In this document: piece by piece, positions 8,167 to 16,372 of the stretch | Layout: the number at the start of each line of letters is the position of its first letter | How positions within the stretch are numbered: position 1 is the stretch's first letter | Source: CAZNYN01 sp964422205 | GTDB lineage: Bacteria; Synergistota; Synergistia; Synergistales; Synergistaceae | Direction: 5' to 3' | NCBI GenBank assembly: GCA_964422205.1 | Contig: CAYRAI010000007.1 | Location: 1 to 63,486 of the forward strand | Length of the DNA stretch: 63,486 nucleotides | Translations under genes and position numbers: made by a program | Notes under the pieces: model-generated | What the model was told of the DNA's origin: nothing | The model's database searches: none | Seen by the model: the letters and a program-made list of their open reading frames with translations, nothing else

Positions 8167-9338
8167 GACAAACGGCAAGTATTCTCTCTACATATGCGGC
8201 TGATGTCTCCGGCGTATGTTCCGCACTTTATGAAATGGGCGGTATGACAGTCATGCATGACGCATCGGGCTGTAACTCCACCTATAACACTCACGATGAG
8301 CCGCGCTGGTATGACATGCCCTCTATGGTCTACATCTCGGCTCTTTCAGAAACAGAAGCTATGCTTGGGGATGAGAGCAAAATCATAGACGACATTTCAG
8401 AAGCTGCTTTGGAGCTTAAACCGAGGTTTATAGCGATTGCGGGTACTCCGATTCCTATGATGATGGGAACAGATTTCACAGGTATGGCTAAAGATATCGA
8501 GCAAAGAACAGGCATACCAGCTTTGGGCTTCGCAACCAACGGGATGCATTCATACTTATTGGGTGCGGGGGCGGCTTTCAAGTCTGTGGCGGAAAGATTC
8601 TGTCACCGCAGTGTCAAAGCGAGGCCTCTTTCAAAAAGTCCAGTGATAAACCTTCTTGGGGCGACTCCTTTGGATTTTTCCGTCACAGGCGGAATTCAGG
8701 CTATAAAAAAATTCTTTGAGGACGAAGGTTTTACGGTGCAGAGCACATGGGCCATGAACAGCTCGTGGGAAGAGATGACTACTGCCGGAGTTGCTCATGT
8801 TAATATCGTGCTTTCGGCCTGCGCTCTGCCTCTCGCCGAAGTTCTGAAATCTATTTACGGAACCCCCTATGTAGCGGGACTTCCTTACGGCAGAGGTTTT
8901 TCTTCAGCTTTGGCGGAGAAAGTCAGAAAAGCAGCTTCCTGCTGCTATGAAGAAATATCAGCCCCTCTCTCTTCCTGCAATTGTAAAAAGCCAATATACA
9001 TAATAGGGGAGGCTGTTGCGTCCTCTTCAATAAAAAACGCTCTGCAATATGATTACGGCATTAAGAATGTTCATGTGATATCAGCCTTGGAGAACGGTTC
9101 ATTCGCTCTCGATAAATCAGATTTTGAACTGTCCGAGGAGGATGACATATTTAAAATTCTTGCAGGAGGGGGCACTGTTATTGCGGACCCGCTGTACAAA
9201 CCGGCGGCGGAAAGAGGCGGCGCAAAGTTTATAGCTTTGCCTCACGAAGGTTACTCGGGAAGAATCTTCCGCAGGGATATTCCCATTTTAGCAGGATATT
9301 CATTCAATAAATGGATAGAAGGGAAGCTGGAGCTATGA
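8148..9338 (+). CDS. NifK-like nitrogenase component 1 family protein
   Basis: 396 residues from ATG 8148; TTG 8163, which makes a TTGA overlap with the previous stop and is preceded by GGGGGTG, is an equally good or better start. The family signature is clear: a first cysteine C24 (SGVCSALYEMGG), a second C42 (HDASGCNSTY), and the loop AGTPIPMMMGTD near residues 98-109. Only those two cysteines sit in the cluster region, against three in NifK, so a bridging cluster would be asymmetric or ligated mostly by the D-like partner. A cysteine-rich segment lies mid-protein (SCCYEEISAPLSSCNCK). It is the partner of the D-like protein by position and coupling; function unknown. Confidence 0.8.
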   Translation: MGVLLLRQTASILSTYAADVSGVCSALYEMGGMTVMHDASGCNSTYNTHDEPRWYDMPSMVYISALSETEAMLGDESKIIDDISEAALELKPRFIAIAGTPIPMMMGTDFTGMAKDIEQRTGIPALGFATNGMHSYLLGAGAAFKSVAERFCHRSVKARPLSKSPVINLLGATPLDFSVTGGIQAIKKFFEDEGFTVQSTWAMNSSWEEMTTAGVAHVNIVLSACALPLAEVLKSIYGTPYVAGLPYGRGFSSALAEKVRKAASCCYEEISAPLSSCNCKKPIYIIGEAVASSSIKNALQYDYGIKNVHVISALENGSFALDKSDFELSEEDDIFKILAGGGTVIADPLYKPAAERGGAKFIALPHEGYSGRIFRRDIPILAGYSFNKWIEGKLEL

Positions 9339-10474
9339 AAAAGACATCAACACTCATAATTTTGTTGGTATTCGTTGTGACAGGGCTGTTTCTGTTCAAA
9401 GATTCTTTCGGGAAAAAAGAGGAGACAGCAAAGCTTCCTCAGTCTGAAACCATTACAATAGTCGATAATCTTGACAATAAAGTTACAGTGCCTAAGAAAA
9501 TCGATAGAATAGCTGTAGCCGGAATATTTCCGTTCCCATCCATATTGAGCGTGTTCCTTGGCTCCGCCGAAAAAATTGTCGGTATGCCTCCTGCCTCGAT
9601 GAGCGCGGCAAAGGCAGGACTGCTTGCGGAACTCTTCCCGGAAATATTAAAGGCAGATACATCATTTACTTCCGGCGAAGATCTAAACATCGAAGAGCTT
9701 ATCAAGCTCAAACCAGACGTTGTATTCTATTCTTCCGGCAATGGCGAGTGGACCAAAATGTTTGCCGGTGCCGGGATTCCCGCTGTGGCTATTTCACCGC
9801 GCAAGTGGGACTATGATGTGCTGGAAACTTATGATAAGTGGATAGAGCTTTTAAGCGAGATGTTCCCAGAGAGCGCAAAGGCGAAGCAGGTATCAGCCTA
9901 CAGCAGGGAGACCTATGACAAGATACAGAACAGAGTTAAAAATCTCAAAGAGAACGAGAGAAAAAAAGTTCTCTTCCTCTTCCAATACGACGACCAGAAA
10001 ATCGTAACATCAGGCAAACATTTCTTCGGGCAGTATTGGTGCGATGCCGTTGGAGCAAAGAATGCGGCCGAGGAGATAACTGTCGACAACGCCAATGCCA
10101 AGATAACGATGGAGCAGATATACAACTGGAATCCCGACGTTGTCTTCATCACAAACTTCACTCCGGCAATGCCGGATGACATCTACAGCGGCAAAATCGG
10201 CGGGCGGAGCTGGAATAATGTAAAAGCGGCAAAAACAAGAGATATCTACAAAATGCCGTTAGGTTCCTACAGAAGCTACACACCAGGTGCTGATACTCCG
10301 GTAACTTTGCTTTGGCTTGCTCAGAAGGTATATCCCGAACTTTTTAAAGATATAAATATAGAAAAAGAGGTAAAGGATTATTACAGCAAACTTTACGGAA
10401 TAGAGCTGACAAAGGAGCAGATAAAACGCATGTACAGTCCGGGTGCTAAGGCTGCCGAAGGGTTTAAAAATTAA
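9335..10474 (+). CDS. Iron/cobalamin-type ABC transporter substrate-binding protein
   Basis: 379 residues from ATG 9335, which overlaps the previous stop as ATGA. An N-terminal hydrophobic segment follows MKKTST but no lipobox cysteine is seen, so it is membrane-anchored or cleaved rather than a lipoprotein. The body is a class III metal-chelate binding protein (PF01497 type): paired domains joined by a helix, with LKPDVVFYSSG and WNPDVVFITN segments. Relatives bind ferric siderophores, heme or cobalamin. Its place between the nitrogenase-like genes and a matching permease and ATPase suggests it supplies the metal or chelate needed by this system. Confidence 0.85.
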   Translation: MKKTSTLIILLVFVVTGLFLFKDSFGKKEETAKLPQSETITIVDNLDNKVTVPKKIDRIAVAGIFPFPSILSVFLGSAEKIVGMPPASMSAAKAGLLAELFPEILKADTSFTSGEDLNIEELIKLKPDVVFYSSGNGEWTKMFAGAGIPAVAISPRKWDYDVLETYDKWIELLSEMFPESAKAKQVSAYSRETYDKIQNRVKNLKENERKKVLFLFQYDDQKIVTSGKHFFGQYWCDAVGAKNAAEEITVDNANAKITMEQIYNWNPDVVFITNFTPAMPDDIYSGKIGGRSWNNVKAAKTRDIYKMPLGSYRSYTPGADTPVTLLWLAQKVYPELFKDINIEKEVKDYYSKLYGIELTKEQIKRMYSPGAKAAEGFKN

Positions 10475-10493
10475 ACGGCATGCGGTTTTGGTG

Positions 10494-11507
10494 ATGACGA
10501 AGAAAAAGAAAGATCTCTTTTGGACTTTGGGGACAGCAGGCGTACTTATTCTGCTCTCGGCTGCCGCTGTGACCATGGGGCGCTACTCTGTCAGCATGGA
10601 GGAGTTGGCCGCTGTTTTCTTCCCGTCTTTCTTTAAGAGCGTAAATCCTGCCCCCGCGGTCTATGATGTGATATTCAACATAAGAATGCCCAGAGTTATT
10701 CTTGCCGTTTTGGCAGGGGCAGGGCTGGCAGTATCGGGCGGAGCTTTTCAGGCAATATTTTCAAACCCTCTTGCTACACCCGATACTTTGGGAGTCGCAA
10801 CCGGAGCTTCGTTTGGGGCAGTTCTGGGCATATTGCTGGGACTCCCTTCCTCCGCAGTCCAGCTTTTTGCACTTCTTTCAGGGCTGGCTGCCGTGGCGAT
10901 AGTCTATTTTGTAAGTAAGGTGAGAGGCTCATCCTCAATCATAATGATAATTTTGGCTGGTATGGTCGTAAGCGCTCTCTTCTCTGCGCTTGTCTCCATG
11001 GTCAAATTTACGGCAGACCCTCAGGATGTCCTGCCGGCAGTCACATTTTGGCTGATGGGAAGCCTCTCTTCCGCTACAAAGAAGACCTTGGCCATAGGCT
11101 CGCCCCTCATAATAGCGGGAACTTTTACTATATATCTTCTGCGCTGGAAACTCAACGCTATGACATTAAGCGAGGATGAGGCCCTTTCTCTGGGGATACC
11201 GGTCAAGGTTATAAGAATGGCTGTAATAACCTCGGCGGCAATGATAACAGCCTCTGTCGTCTCCATGTGCGGGCTTATAGGATGGGTAGGGCTGCTCATC
11301 CCCCACATGGCGCGCATGATATTCGGCAATGACAACAGATATGTCATTCCCGCGTCTGTCGGATTCGGAGGTATCTTTATGCTGGTAATTGACACCGTGG
11401 CACGCTGTGCCATGCCGTCTGAGATACCTGCTTCAATATTGACATCAGTCATAGGCGCGCCCTTTTTTATAGCTCTGCTTCGCAGAACAGGCGGTATAAA
11501 AGCATGA
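10494..11507 (+). CDS. FecCD/BtuC-type ABC transporter permease
   Basis: About 337 residues with roughly nine to ten membrane segments. The family marks are RMPRVILAVLAGAGLAVSGGAFQAIFSNPLATPDTLGVATGA near the N-terminus, and GLIGWVGLLIPHMARMIFGNDNRYVIP towards the C-terminus. The start is taken as ATG 10494; an in-frame GTG at 10443 would lie inside the upstream gene. It overlaps the ATPase gene by four bases. It forms the membrane channel for the iron-chelate or cobalamin-like importer of this operon. Confidence 0.88.
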   Translation: MTKKKKDLFWTLGTAGVLILLSAAAVTMGRYSVSMEELAAVFFPSFFKSVNPAPAVYDVIFNIRMPRVILAVLAGAGLAVSGGAFQAIFSNPLATPDTLGVATGASFGAVLGILLGLPSSAVQLFALLSGLAAVAIVYFVSKVRGSSSIIMIILAGMVVSALFSALVSMVKFTADPQDVLPAVTFWLMGSLSSATKKTLAIGSPLIIAGTFTIYLLRWKLNAMTLSEDEALSLGIPVKVIRMAVITSAAMITASVVSMCGLIGWVGLLIPHMARMIFGNDNRYVIPASVGFGGIFMLVIDTVARCAMPSEIPASILTSVIGAPFFIALLRRTGGIKA

Positions 11508-12565
11508 TATTTGAAGTCAAGGGCGGTTCCTATTCATATGACGGAAAGAACGATGTGTTTAACAACATATCCTTTTCGGTAAGCGAGCCTGAAATTCTAT
11601 CGATTCTAGGTGCCAACGGAGCGGGAAAAACAACTCTTATGAAGTGTATGATAGGACTTTTGCGCTGGACCGACGGAAGTTCCTTTATAGACGGATGCGA
11701 CATAAGAAATATGGCGGCTAAAGCTTTTTGGAAAAGGGTCGGTTATGTGCCTCAGGCAAAACAGACCTCATTTGTATATACTGTCGGAGAGTTGGCATTG
11801 CTCGGAAGAAATCCCCACCTCGGCGAATTTGCCATGCCGCGAGAGAAGGATTTCAAAATTGTTGATGAATCTCTCGATATTTTGGGTATACTTCATTTGA
11901 AGGATAAACTTTGCAGCAGAATCAGCGGGGGGGAATATCAGCTAGCGGTGATAGCAAGAGCCGTAGCGGCGAAGCCCTCACTTCTAGTGCTTGATGAGCC
12001 GGAATCAAACCTTGATTTTAAAAATCAAATGCTTGTTTTGAGAAGCATCTCGATGCTATGCAAAGAGCGCGATATGTCAGCTGTGATAAACACCCATTAT
12101 CCGGAACACGCTCTTGATATATCGCAGAAAGCACTTCTGCTGATGCCTGACAAAAAAGTTATTTTCGGAGAGAGTGCAGAAGTGCTGCATGAAAAAAATT
12201 TGCAGTCGGCTTTTGATGTGCCTGTTCACATACACAGATTCAGGCTAGGAAAGAAAGAATATGCATGTATCCTTCCCATGGAGGAAGAAACATGCGAACT
12301 TACGGAAAGGGTTGTTCAAATGGAGACAAGAATAGCGCAGATAGGAATAATAGTCGAAGACCCGGATGCTGTCGAAAAGATAAACTCCCTGCTTCACGAG
12401 TACAGCAAATATATTGTGGGGAGAATGGGACTGCCCTATAAAGAGCGCAACATCTCAATCATCAGCGTAATACTTGATGCCCCCAACGACGTGATCAGCG
12501 CGGTATCGGGAAAACTAGGCATGTACCCCGGAGTAAGCGCGAAGACCGTATACTCAAAAATTTAA
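11504..12565 (+). CDS. FecE-like ABC ATPase fused to a TM1266-like domain
   Basis: 353 residues in two parts. Residues 1 to about 245 are an ABC ATPase: Walker A GANGAGKT (36-43), Q-loop near Q84, signature SGGEYQLAVIARA (141-153), Walker B LLVLDEPES (160-168) and H-loop His198. Residues about 273-353 are an 80-residue domain strongly reminiscent of the TM1266 family, an ACT-like regulator found beside [FeFe]-hydrogenase maturation genes: IGIIVEDPDAVEKINSLLHEYS, VGRMGLPY, ISIISVILDAPNDVISAVSGKLG. Such a fusion to a transporter ATPase is unusual. With HydE at the start of the operon, it suggests that transport is tuned by an iron or organometallic signal; this is inference. Last gene of the operon. 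Confidence 0.85.
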   Translation: MIFEVKGGSYSYDGKNDVFNNISFSVSEPEILSILGANGAGKTTLMKCMIGLLRWTDGSSFIDGCDIRNMAAKAFWKRVGYVPQAKQTSFVYTVGELALLGRNPHLGEFAMPREKDFKIVDESLDILGILHLKDKLCSRISGGEYQLAVIARAVAAKPSLLVLDEPESNLDFKNQMLVLRSISMLCKERDMSAVINTHYPEHALDISQKALLLMPDKKVIFGESAEVLHEKNLQSAFDVPVHIHRFRLGKKEYACILPMEEETCELTERVVQMETRIAQIGIIVEDPDAVEKINSLLHEYSKYIVGRMGLPYKERNISIISVILDAPNDVISAVSGKLGMYPGVSAKTVYSKI

Positions 12566-12670
12566 CAGTGACACTTGCTTTTTTATATCCGACCTTGCAA
12601 AGTGTGCTCTGTTGGGGGTAAACTTCATAACGGAGCATAATTAAAATACAACGGCGGATGAGGTGTTATT

Positions 12671-13852
12671 ATGTCGGAAGATATATTTGCAAGGTCACTT
12701 AAACTGCATAGGGAACTTAAAGGAAAACTTAATATGGAGTGCCGCAGAGAGATTAAAAGTATGGAAGATCTCTCTTTGATATACACACCAGGAGTAGCTG
12801 AGCCTTGCCGTGAGATTCAGCGTGACAATGAAGCGCTGTGGGATGTTACTATAAAGAACAACCTTGTTGCGGTAATAACAGACGGAAGTGCTGTCCTTGG
12901 ACTCGGGGACATAGGGCCTGCCGCGTCTATGCCTGTTATGGAGGGAAAAAGCTGCCTCTTCAAGAGATTTGCCGGCATAGACTCAATTCCTCTTGCTGTA
13001 GACACAAAAGATGTCAATGAATTTGTCGATACTGTCGCTAGAATAGCCGTCTCCTTCGGGGGGATAAACCTCGAAGACATATCGGCTCCACGCTGCTTTG
13101 AAATAGAGCGCAGACTTCAGGAAAGGCTTGATATACCGGTATTCCACGATGACCAGCACGGAACCGCTGTCATTGCTCTTGCCGCTTATAAAAACGCACT
13201 TCGCCTTGTCGGCAAAAAGCTCGAAGACGCGCGCCTCGTAATAAACGGGGCGGGAGCGGCAGGAAGCTCCATAGCCAGATACTTCCTATCTGCCGGAGCA
13301 AGAGATATTGTCATGTGCGATATAAACGGCGCTCTCTGCTCAGGCTGTGAAGAAGGCTTAAACTCCGCTCAGATAGAGCTTTCAAAGGTTACAAACCCCA
13401 ATAAAATGCGCGGAACTCTTGCCGATGTCATAAAAGGAGCAGACGCTTTCTTGGGAGTATCGCGTCCCGGACTCTTGACAGGCACTATGGTTAAGACAAT
13501 GGCCGAAAAAGCTATCGTATTCGCAATGGCAAACCCGACACCCGAAATATTCCCTGACGAAGCTCTTGCCGCAGGTGCGGCGGTAGTAGCTACAGGCCGC
13601 AGTGATTTCCCAAATCAGGTTAATAACTGCCTTGGTTTCCCCGGAATTTTTAAAGGAGCTCTTGATGTTCGCGCCCGCAGAATAAACGAAGATATGAAGC
13701 TTGCAGCGTCCGCCGCTCTGTCGGCACTTGTTTCCGACAGCGAGCTCTCAAACCAGTACATAATACCGAACGCTCTTGATCCAAGAGTCGTTCCTGCTGT
13801 GGCAAAAGCAGTCGCTGATGCCGCAGTAAAAACCAAGGTTGCAAGAATATAG
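12671..13852 (+). CDS. NAD(P)-dependent malic enzyme
   Basis: 393 residues, the short bacterial type that decarboxylates malate to pyruvate. The substrate/active-site region IYTPGVAEPCREI (about residues 37-49), the DGSAVLGLGDIG segment, the metal-binding VFHDDQHGTA, and the nucleotide-binding INGAGAAGSSIARYF are all present. GGATGAGGTG precedes the ATG. It is followed 30 bases later by the lysA-type gene on the same strand. Cofactor preference cannot be decided by eye. Confidence 0.93.
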   Translation: MSEDIFARSLKLHRELKGKLNMECRREIKSMEDLSLIYTPGVAEPCREIQRDNEALWDVTIKNNLVAVITDGSAVLGLGDIGPAASMPVMEGKSCLFKRFAGIDSIPLAVDTKDVNEFVDTVARIAVSFGGINLEDISAPRCFEIERRLQERLDIPVFHDDQHGTAVIALAAYKNALRLVGKKLEDARLVINGAGAAGSSIARYFLSAGARDIVMCDINGALCSGCEEGLNSAQIELSKVTNPNKMRGTLADVIKGADAFLGVSRPGLLTGTMVKTMAEKAIVFAMANPTPEIFPDEALAAGAAVVATGRSDFPNQVNNCLGFPGIFKGALDVRARRINEDMKLAASAALSALVSDSELSNQYIIPNALDPRVVPAVAKAVADAAVKTKVARI

Positions 13853-13882
13853 CTTACCTAAAGCAGGGAGGTGCGGAATAGT

Positions 13883-15103
13883 ATGTTCTTTTTGGATAAC
13901 ATAAAAGCGCAGGAGACAGCGGAAAGGTTTGGAACTCCGACCTATGTGTATGACGAAAAGATATTGCGTATGAGATGCAGAGATCTCATAGATTCATTCA
14001 AGGGATGTCTGAAACCCAGCTATTCCGCTAAGGCAAACTCAAACTTAACTCTGCTTAAGATAATAAAAGAAGAAGGACTTTACGCCGATGCAATGTCTCC
14101 CGGTGAAATATTCACCCTTCAAAATGCCGGTTTCAGAGCCGATGAGATATTCTATATAGGAAATAACGTATCGGCCGATGAAATGCTCTATGCCGCAAAA
14201 CAGGGCATACTTGTAAGCGTAGACTCTCTCTCCCAGCTTGAAACCTTCGGAAAAATCAACAGAGGCGGAAAAGTCGCAATGCGCTTCAACCCTGGGCTTG
14301 GTGCGGGACACTGCGACAAAGTAGTAACTGCGGGGCATGAGACAAAATTCGGCATACAGGCGGAATTCTGTCCCGAAGCCAAAGAAATTCTCGCCGAGTA
14401 TGAACTCGAAGCGGTAGGAATAAATCAGCACATAGGCTCCCTGTTTCTTGACCCGGCACCTTATGTCGAAGCGGCAGGCAATTTACTTCAAATGGTTCTT
14501 ACTCACTTCCCTGGACTGAAATTTGTCGATTTCGGAGGAGGATTCGGCATTCCGTACAAAAGCAGCGAAAAACGCCTCGACTTTGCTCTCCTGCGGGAGC
14601 TGCTTCTCCCCCTGCTTGATAAATTTACGGAAAAATATGACAACAAGAAAATAATTTTTAAATGTGAGCCTGGCCGTTATGCTACGGCTGAGTGCGGTGC
14701 TGTGCTTGGCAAAGTTCATTCGATAAAAGAAAATTACGGCAATGTCTATGTAGGAACAGACATAGGCTTCAACGTGCTTGCGCGCCCCCTCATATACGAT
14801 TCCTACCATGAAATTACCGTCCTGCACAATCAGTCATCCGCGGAAGCATACGAAGGCAAAGTTTCAGTAGTCGGCAATATATGCGAAAGCGGAGATATCT
14901 TGGCAAAAGGAAGAGATATAGGAAAAGTAAAAGAGGGAGACCTTGTCGTTGTCTCAGATGCGGGAGCGTACGGATACTCTATGGCGTCAAATTACAACTG
15001 CCGCCTCCGCCCAGCCGAAGTTCTGATAAGAGAAGACGGAAGTCTTGAGCTTATAAGGGAAAGAGACTCTTTAGAAAGTCTGCTGCAAAATTTTCCCAAA
15101 TAA
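13883..15103 (+). CDS. lysA: Diaminopimelate decarboxylase family PLP enzyme
   Basis: 406 residues, alanine-racemase/ornithine-decarboxylase fold type III. The PLP lysine is K50 (YSAKANSN), followed by the DFGGGFGIPY loop, the CEPGRY phosphate loop, and the CESGDILA active-site cysteine segment from the partner subunit. This pattern matches meso-diaminopimelate decarboxylase, the last step of lysine synthesis. ATG 13883 is chosen because GGGAGGTG at 13867-13873 sits the right distance before it. A diamino-acid decarboxylase of other specificity is possible but less likely. Confidence 0.87.
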   Translation: MFFLDNIKAQETAERFGTPTYVYDEKILRMRCRDLIDSFKGCLKPSYSAKANSNLTLLKIIKEEGLYADAMSPGEIFTLQNAGFRADEIFYIGNNVSADEMLYAAKQGILVSVDSLSQLETFGKINRGGKVAMRFNPGLGAGHCDKVVTAGHETKFGIQAEFCPEAKEILAEYELEAVGINQHIGSLFLDPAPYVEAAGNLLQMVLTHFPGLKFVDFGGGFGIPYKSSEKRLDFALLRELLLPLLDKFTEKYDNKKIIFKCEPGRYATAECGAVLGKVHSIKENYGNVYVGTDIGFNVLARPLIYDSYHEITVLHNQSSAEAYEGKVSVVGNICESGDILAKGRDIGKVKEGDLVVVSDAGAYGYSMASNYNCRLRPAEVLIREDGSLELIRERDSLESLLQNFPK

Positions 15104-15138
15104 TAAAAAAGAGCCCCTAGCCAAAGGGGCTCTTTTTA
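15104..15138. terminator. Bidirectional terminator between lysA and the beta-propeller gene
   Basis: Stem AGAGCCCC (15110-15117) / GGGGCTCT (15126-15133), flanked by an A-run on the left and a T-run on the right, so it can stop both converging transcripts. Confidence 0.88.
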
Positions 15139-15149
15139 TACAGACAGAG

Positions 15150-16259
15150 TTACTTTAAAGTGCATACCTTTCCGTCAGCGCCTGCTATTACAATTCTGTC
15201 TCCTGCGATTGCAGGAGATGTGACTACATCAGCTTTAAACGGAGCTCTCCATACAACTGCGCCTGTGGCGTCGTCAAGGCAGACAAGAACATCGCTGTTA
15301 GTTCCGAAGAATACTCTGTTTGCAAAGCCCGCGGGTGAGGAATAGACGGATTCATTAGCCTTGTAATTCCAGACAAGGCTGCCCGTCTTTGCATCAACAG
15401 CGTTGACCCAGCCTTTAATATTTCCGAAGATAACCTTTCCGTTCTGGACAAGGGGAGATGTCTCTATCTGAGCCTTGGAATCAAATTTCCATATTACGGC
15501 CTGGTGCTTTATCCTTGCGCAGTAGAGCTTTCCGTCCTGGCTTGTAAAGTACAGATGCCCGTCTGCCACCGCCGGAGCGGCTTTTATGACTCCTCCGACC
15601 ACCGCGCGCCACTTCATTGCGCCTGTGCCCGCATCGATTGCAAACATTTTGCCCTCGTCGTTGCCGACATAGACAACTCCGCCTGCGACAACAGGAGAGC
15701 CCTGAACCGCGCGCTCAGTCTTAAACTTCCACTTCTGCCAGCCTGTCTTGATATTGACGGCGTAGACATATCCGTCATTTGAACCGAAATAGACAACACC
15801 GTCAGCCACGGCCGGGGATGAGTGTACGCTGCTGTGAGTCGTAAATTTCCATATCATCTGCCCCGTAGCGGCATTTATGCAGTACATCTTGCCGTCGTAG
15901 CTTCCGACAAAAAGTTTGCCGTCGACAACAGCCGGCGATGATGCAACCCAGTTACCTGTGTGGAATGTCCATACGATATCTCCGTTTCTTATATCGAGGG
16001 CATATATACTGCCGTCATTAGAGCCCATAATGGCAAGAGTGCCGTATATGGCAGGCGACGACTGTATTGCATCGGGCAGCTTCACAGTCCAGTCTTTAGC
16101 TCCGGTAAATGATGTCTTTGAGTCACTTGTGCCGATAGAGCCGGTTCTGTTGCCGTTTGCCCTGAACATCGGCCAGTCCTGAGCGTAGGACGAATTCGCC
16201 GCCAACAGCAGCAAGAATGCGGTAACAATTATTTTCTTCGAAAAAAGTTTCATGTCCAT
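15150..16259 (-). CDS. Exported PQQ-type beta-propeller repeat protein
   Basis: About 369 residues. A signal peptide (KKIIVTAFLLLLAANSSYAQ, cleaved after AQ) leads to about eight repeats of the PQQ/quinoprotein type, each with a core like SSPAVADGVVYFGSNDGYVYAVN followed by TGWQKWKF. The repeats give a beta-propeller but lack evidence of a dehydrogenase active site, so a binding or assembly role (as in BamB or YvrL-like proteins) or an orphan periplasmic function is more likely than PQQ catalysis. ATG 16259 or 16253 is the start; the GTG at 16262 is too close to AGAGG. It stands alone between convergent and unrelated neighbours. Confidence 0.8.
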   Translation of the reverse strand: MDMKLFSKKIIVTAFLLLLAANSSYAQDWPMFRANGNRTGSIGTSDSKTSFTGAKDWTVKLPDAIQSSPAIYGTLAIMGSNDGSIYALDIRNGDIVWTFHTGNWVASSPAVVDGKLFVGSYDGKMYCINAATGQMIWKFTTHSSVHSSPAVADGVVYFGSNDGYVYAVNIKTGWQKWKFKTERAVQGSPVVAGGVVYVGNDEGKMFAIDAGTGAMKWRAVVGGVIKAAPAVADGHLYFTSQDGKLYCARIKHQAVIWKFDSKAQIETSPLVQNGKVIFGNIKGWVNAVDAKTGSLVWNYKANESVYSSPAGFANRVFFGTNSDVLVCLDDATGAVVWRAPFKADVVTSPAIAGDRIVIAGADGKVCTLK

Positions 16260-16372
16260 CACACCTCTCTGTTTCTTATAAACAGATATTAAATGTGTTT
16301 TTATAAATATGTATCGTGTAAAAACATGATAATCTTACCGCTTGTCTGTTGTTTATCGCACGGACTATATTG

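Noticed and set aside
5025..9338. Classical nitrogen fixation
   Set aside because: nifB, nifE, nifN and the FeMo-co context are absent, and the D/K proteins are divergent.
15504..16182. Plus-strand frames within the beta-propeller gene
   Set aside because: Repeat-driven shadows of a repetitive coding sequence.
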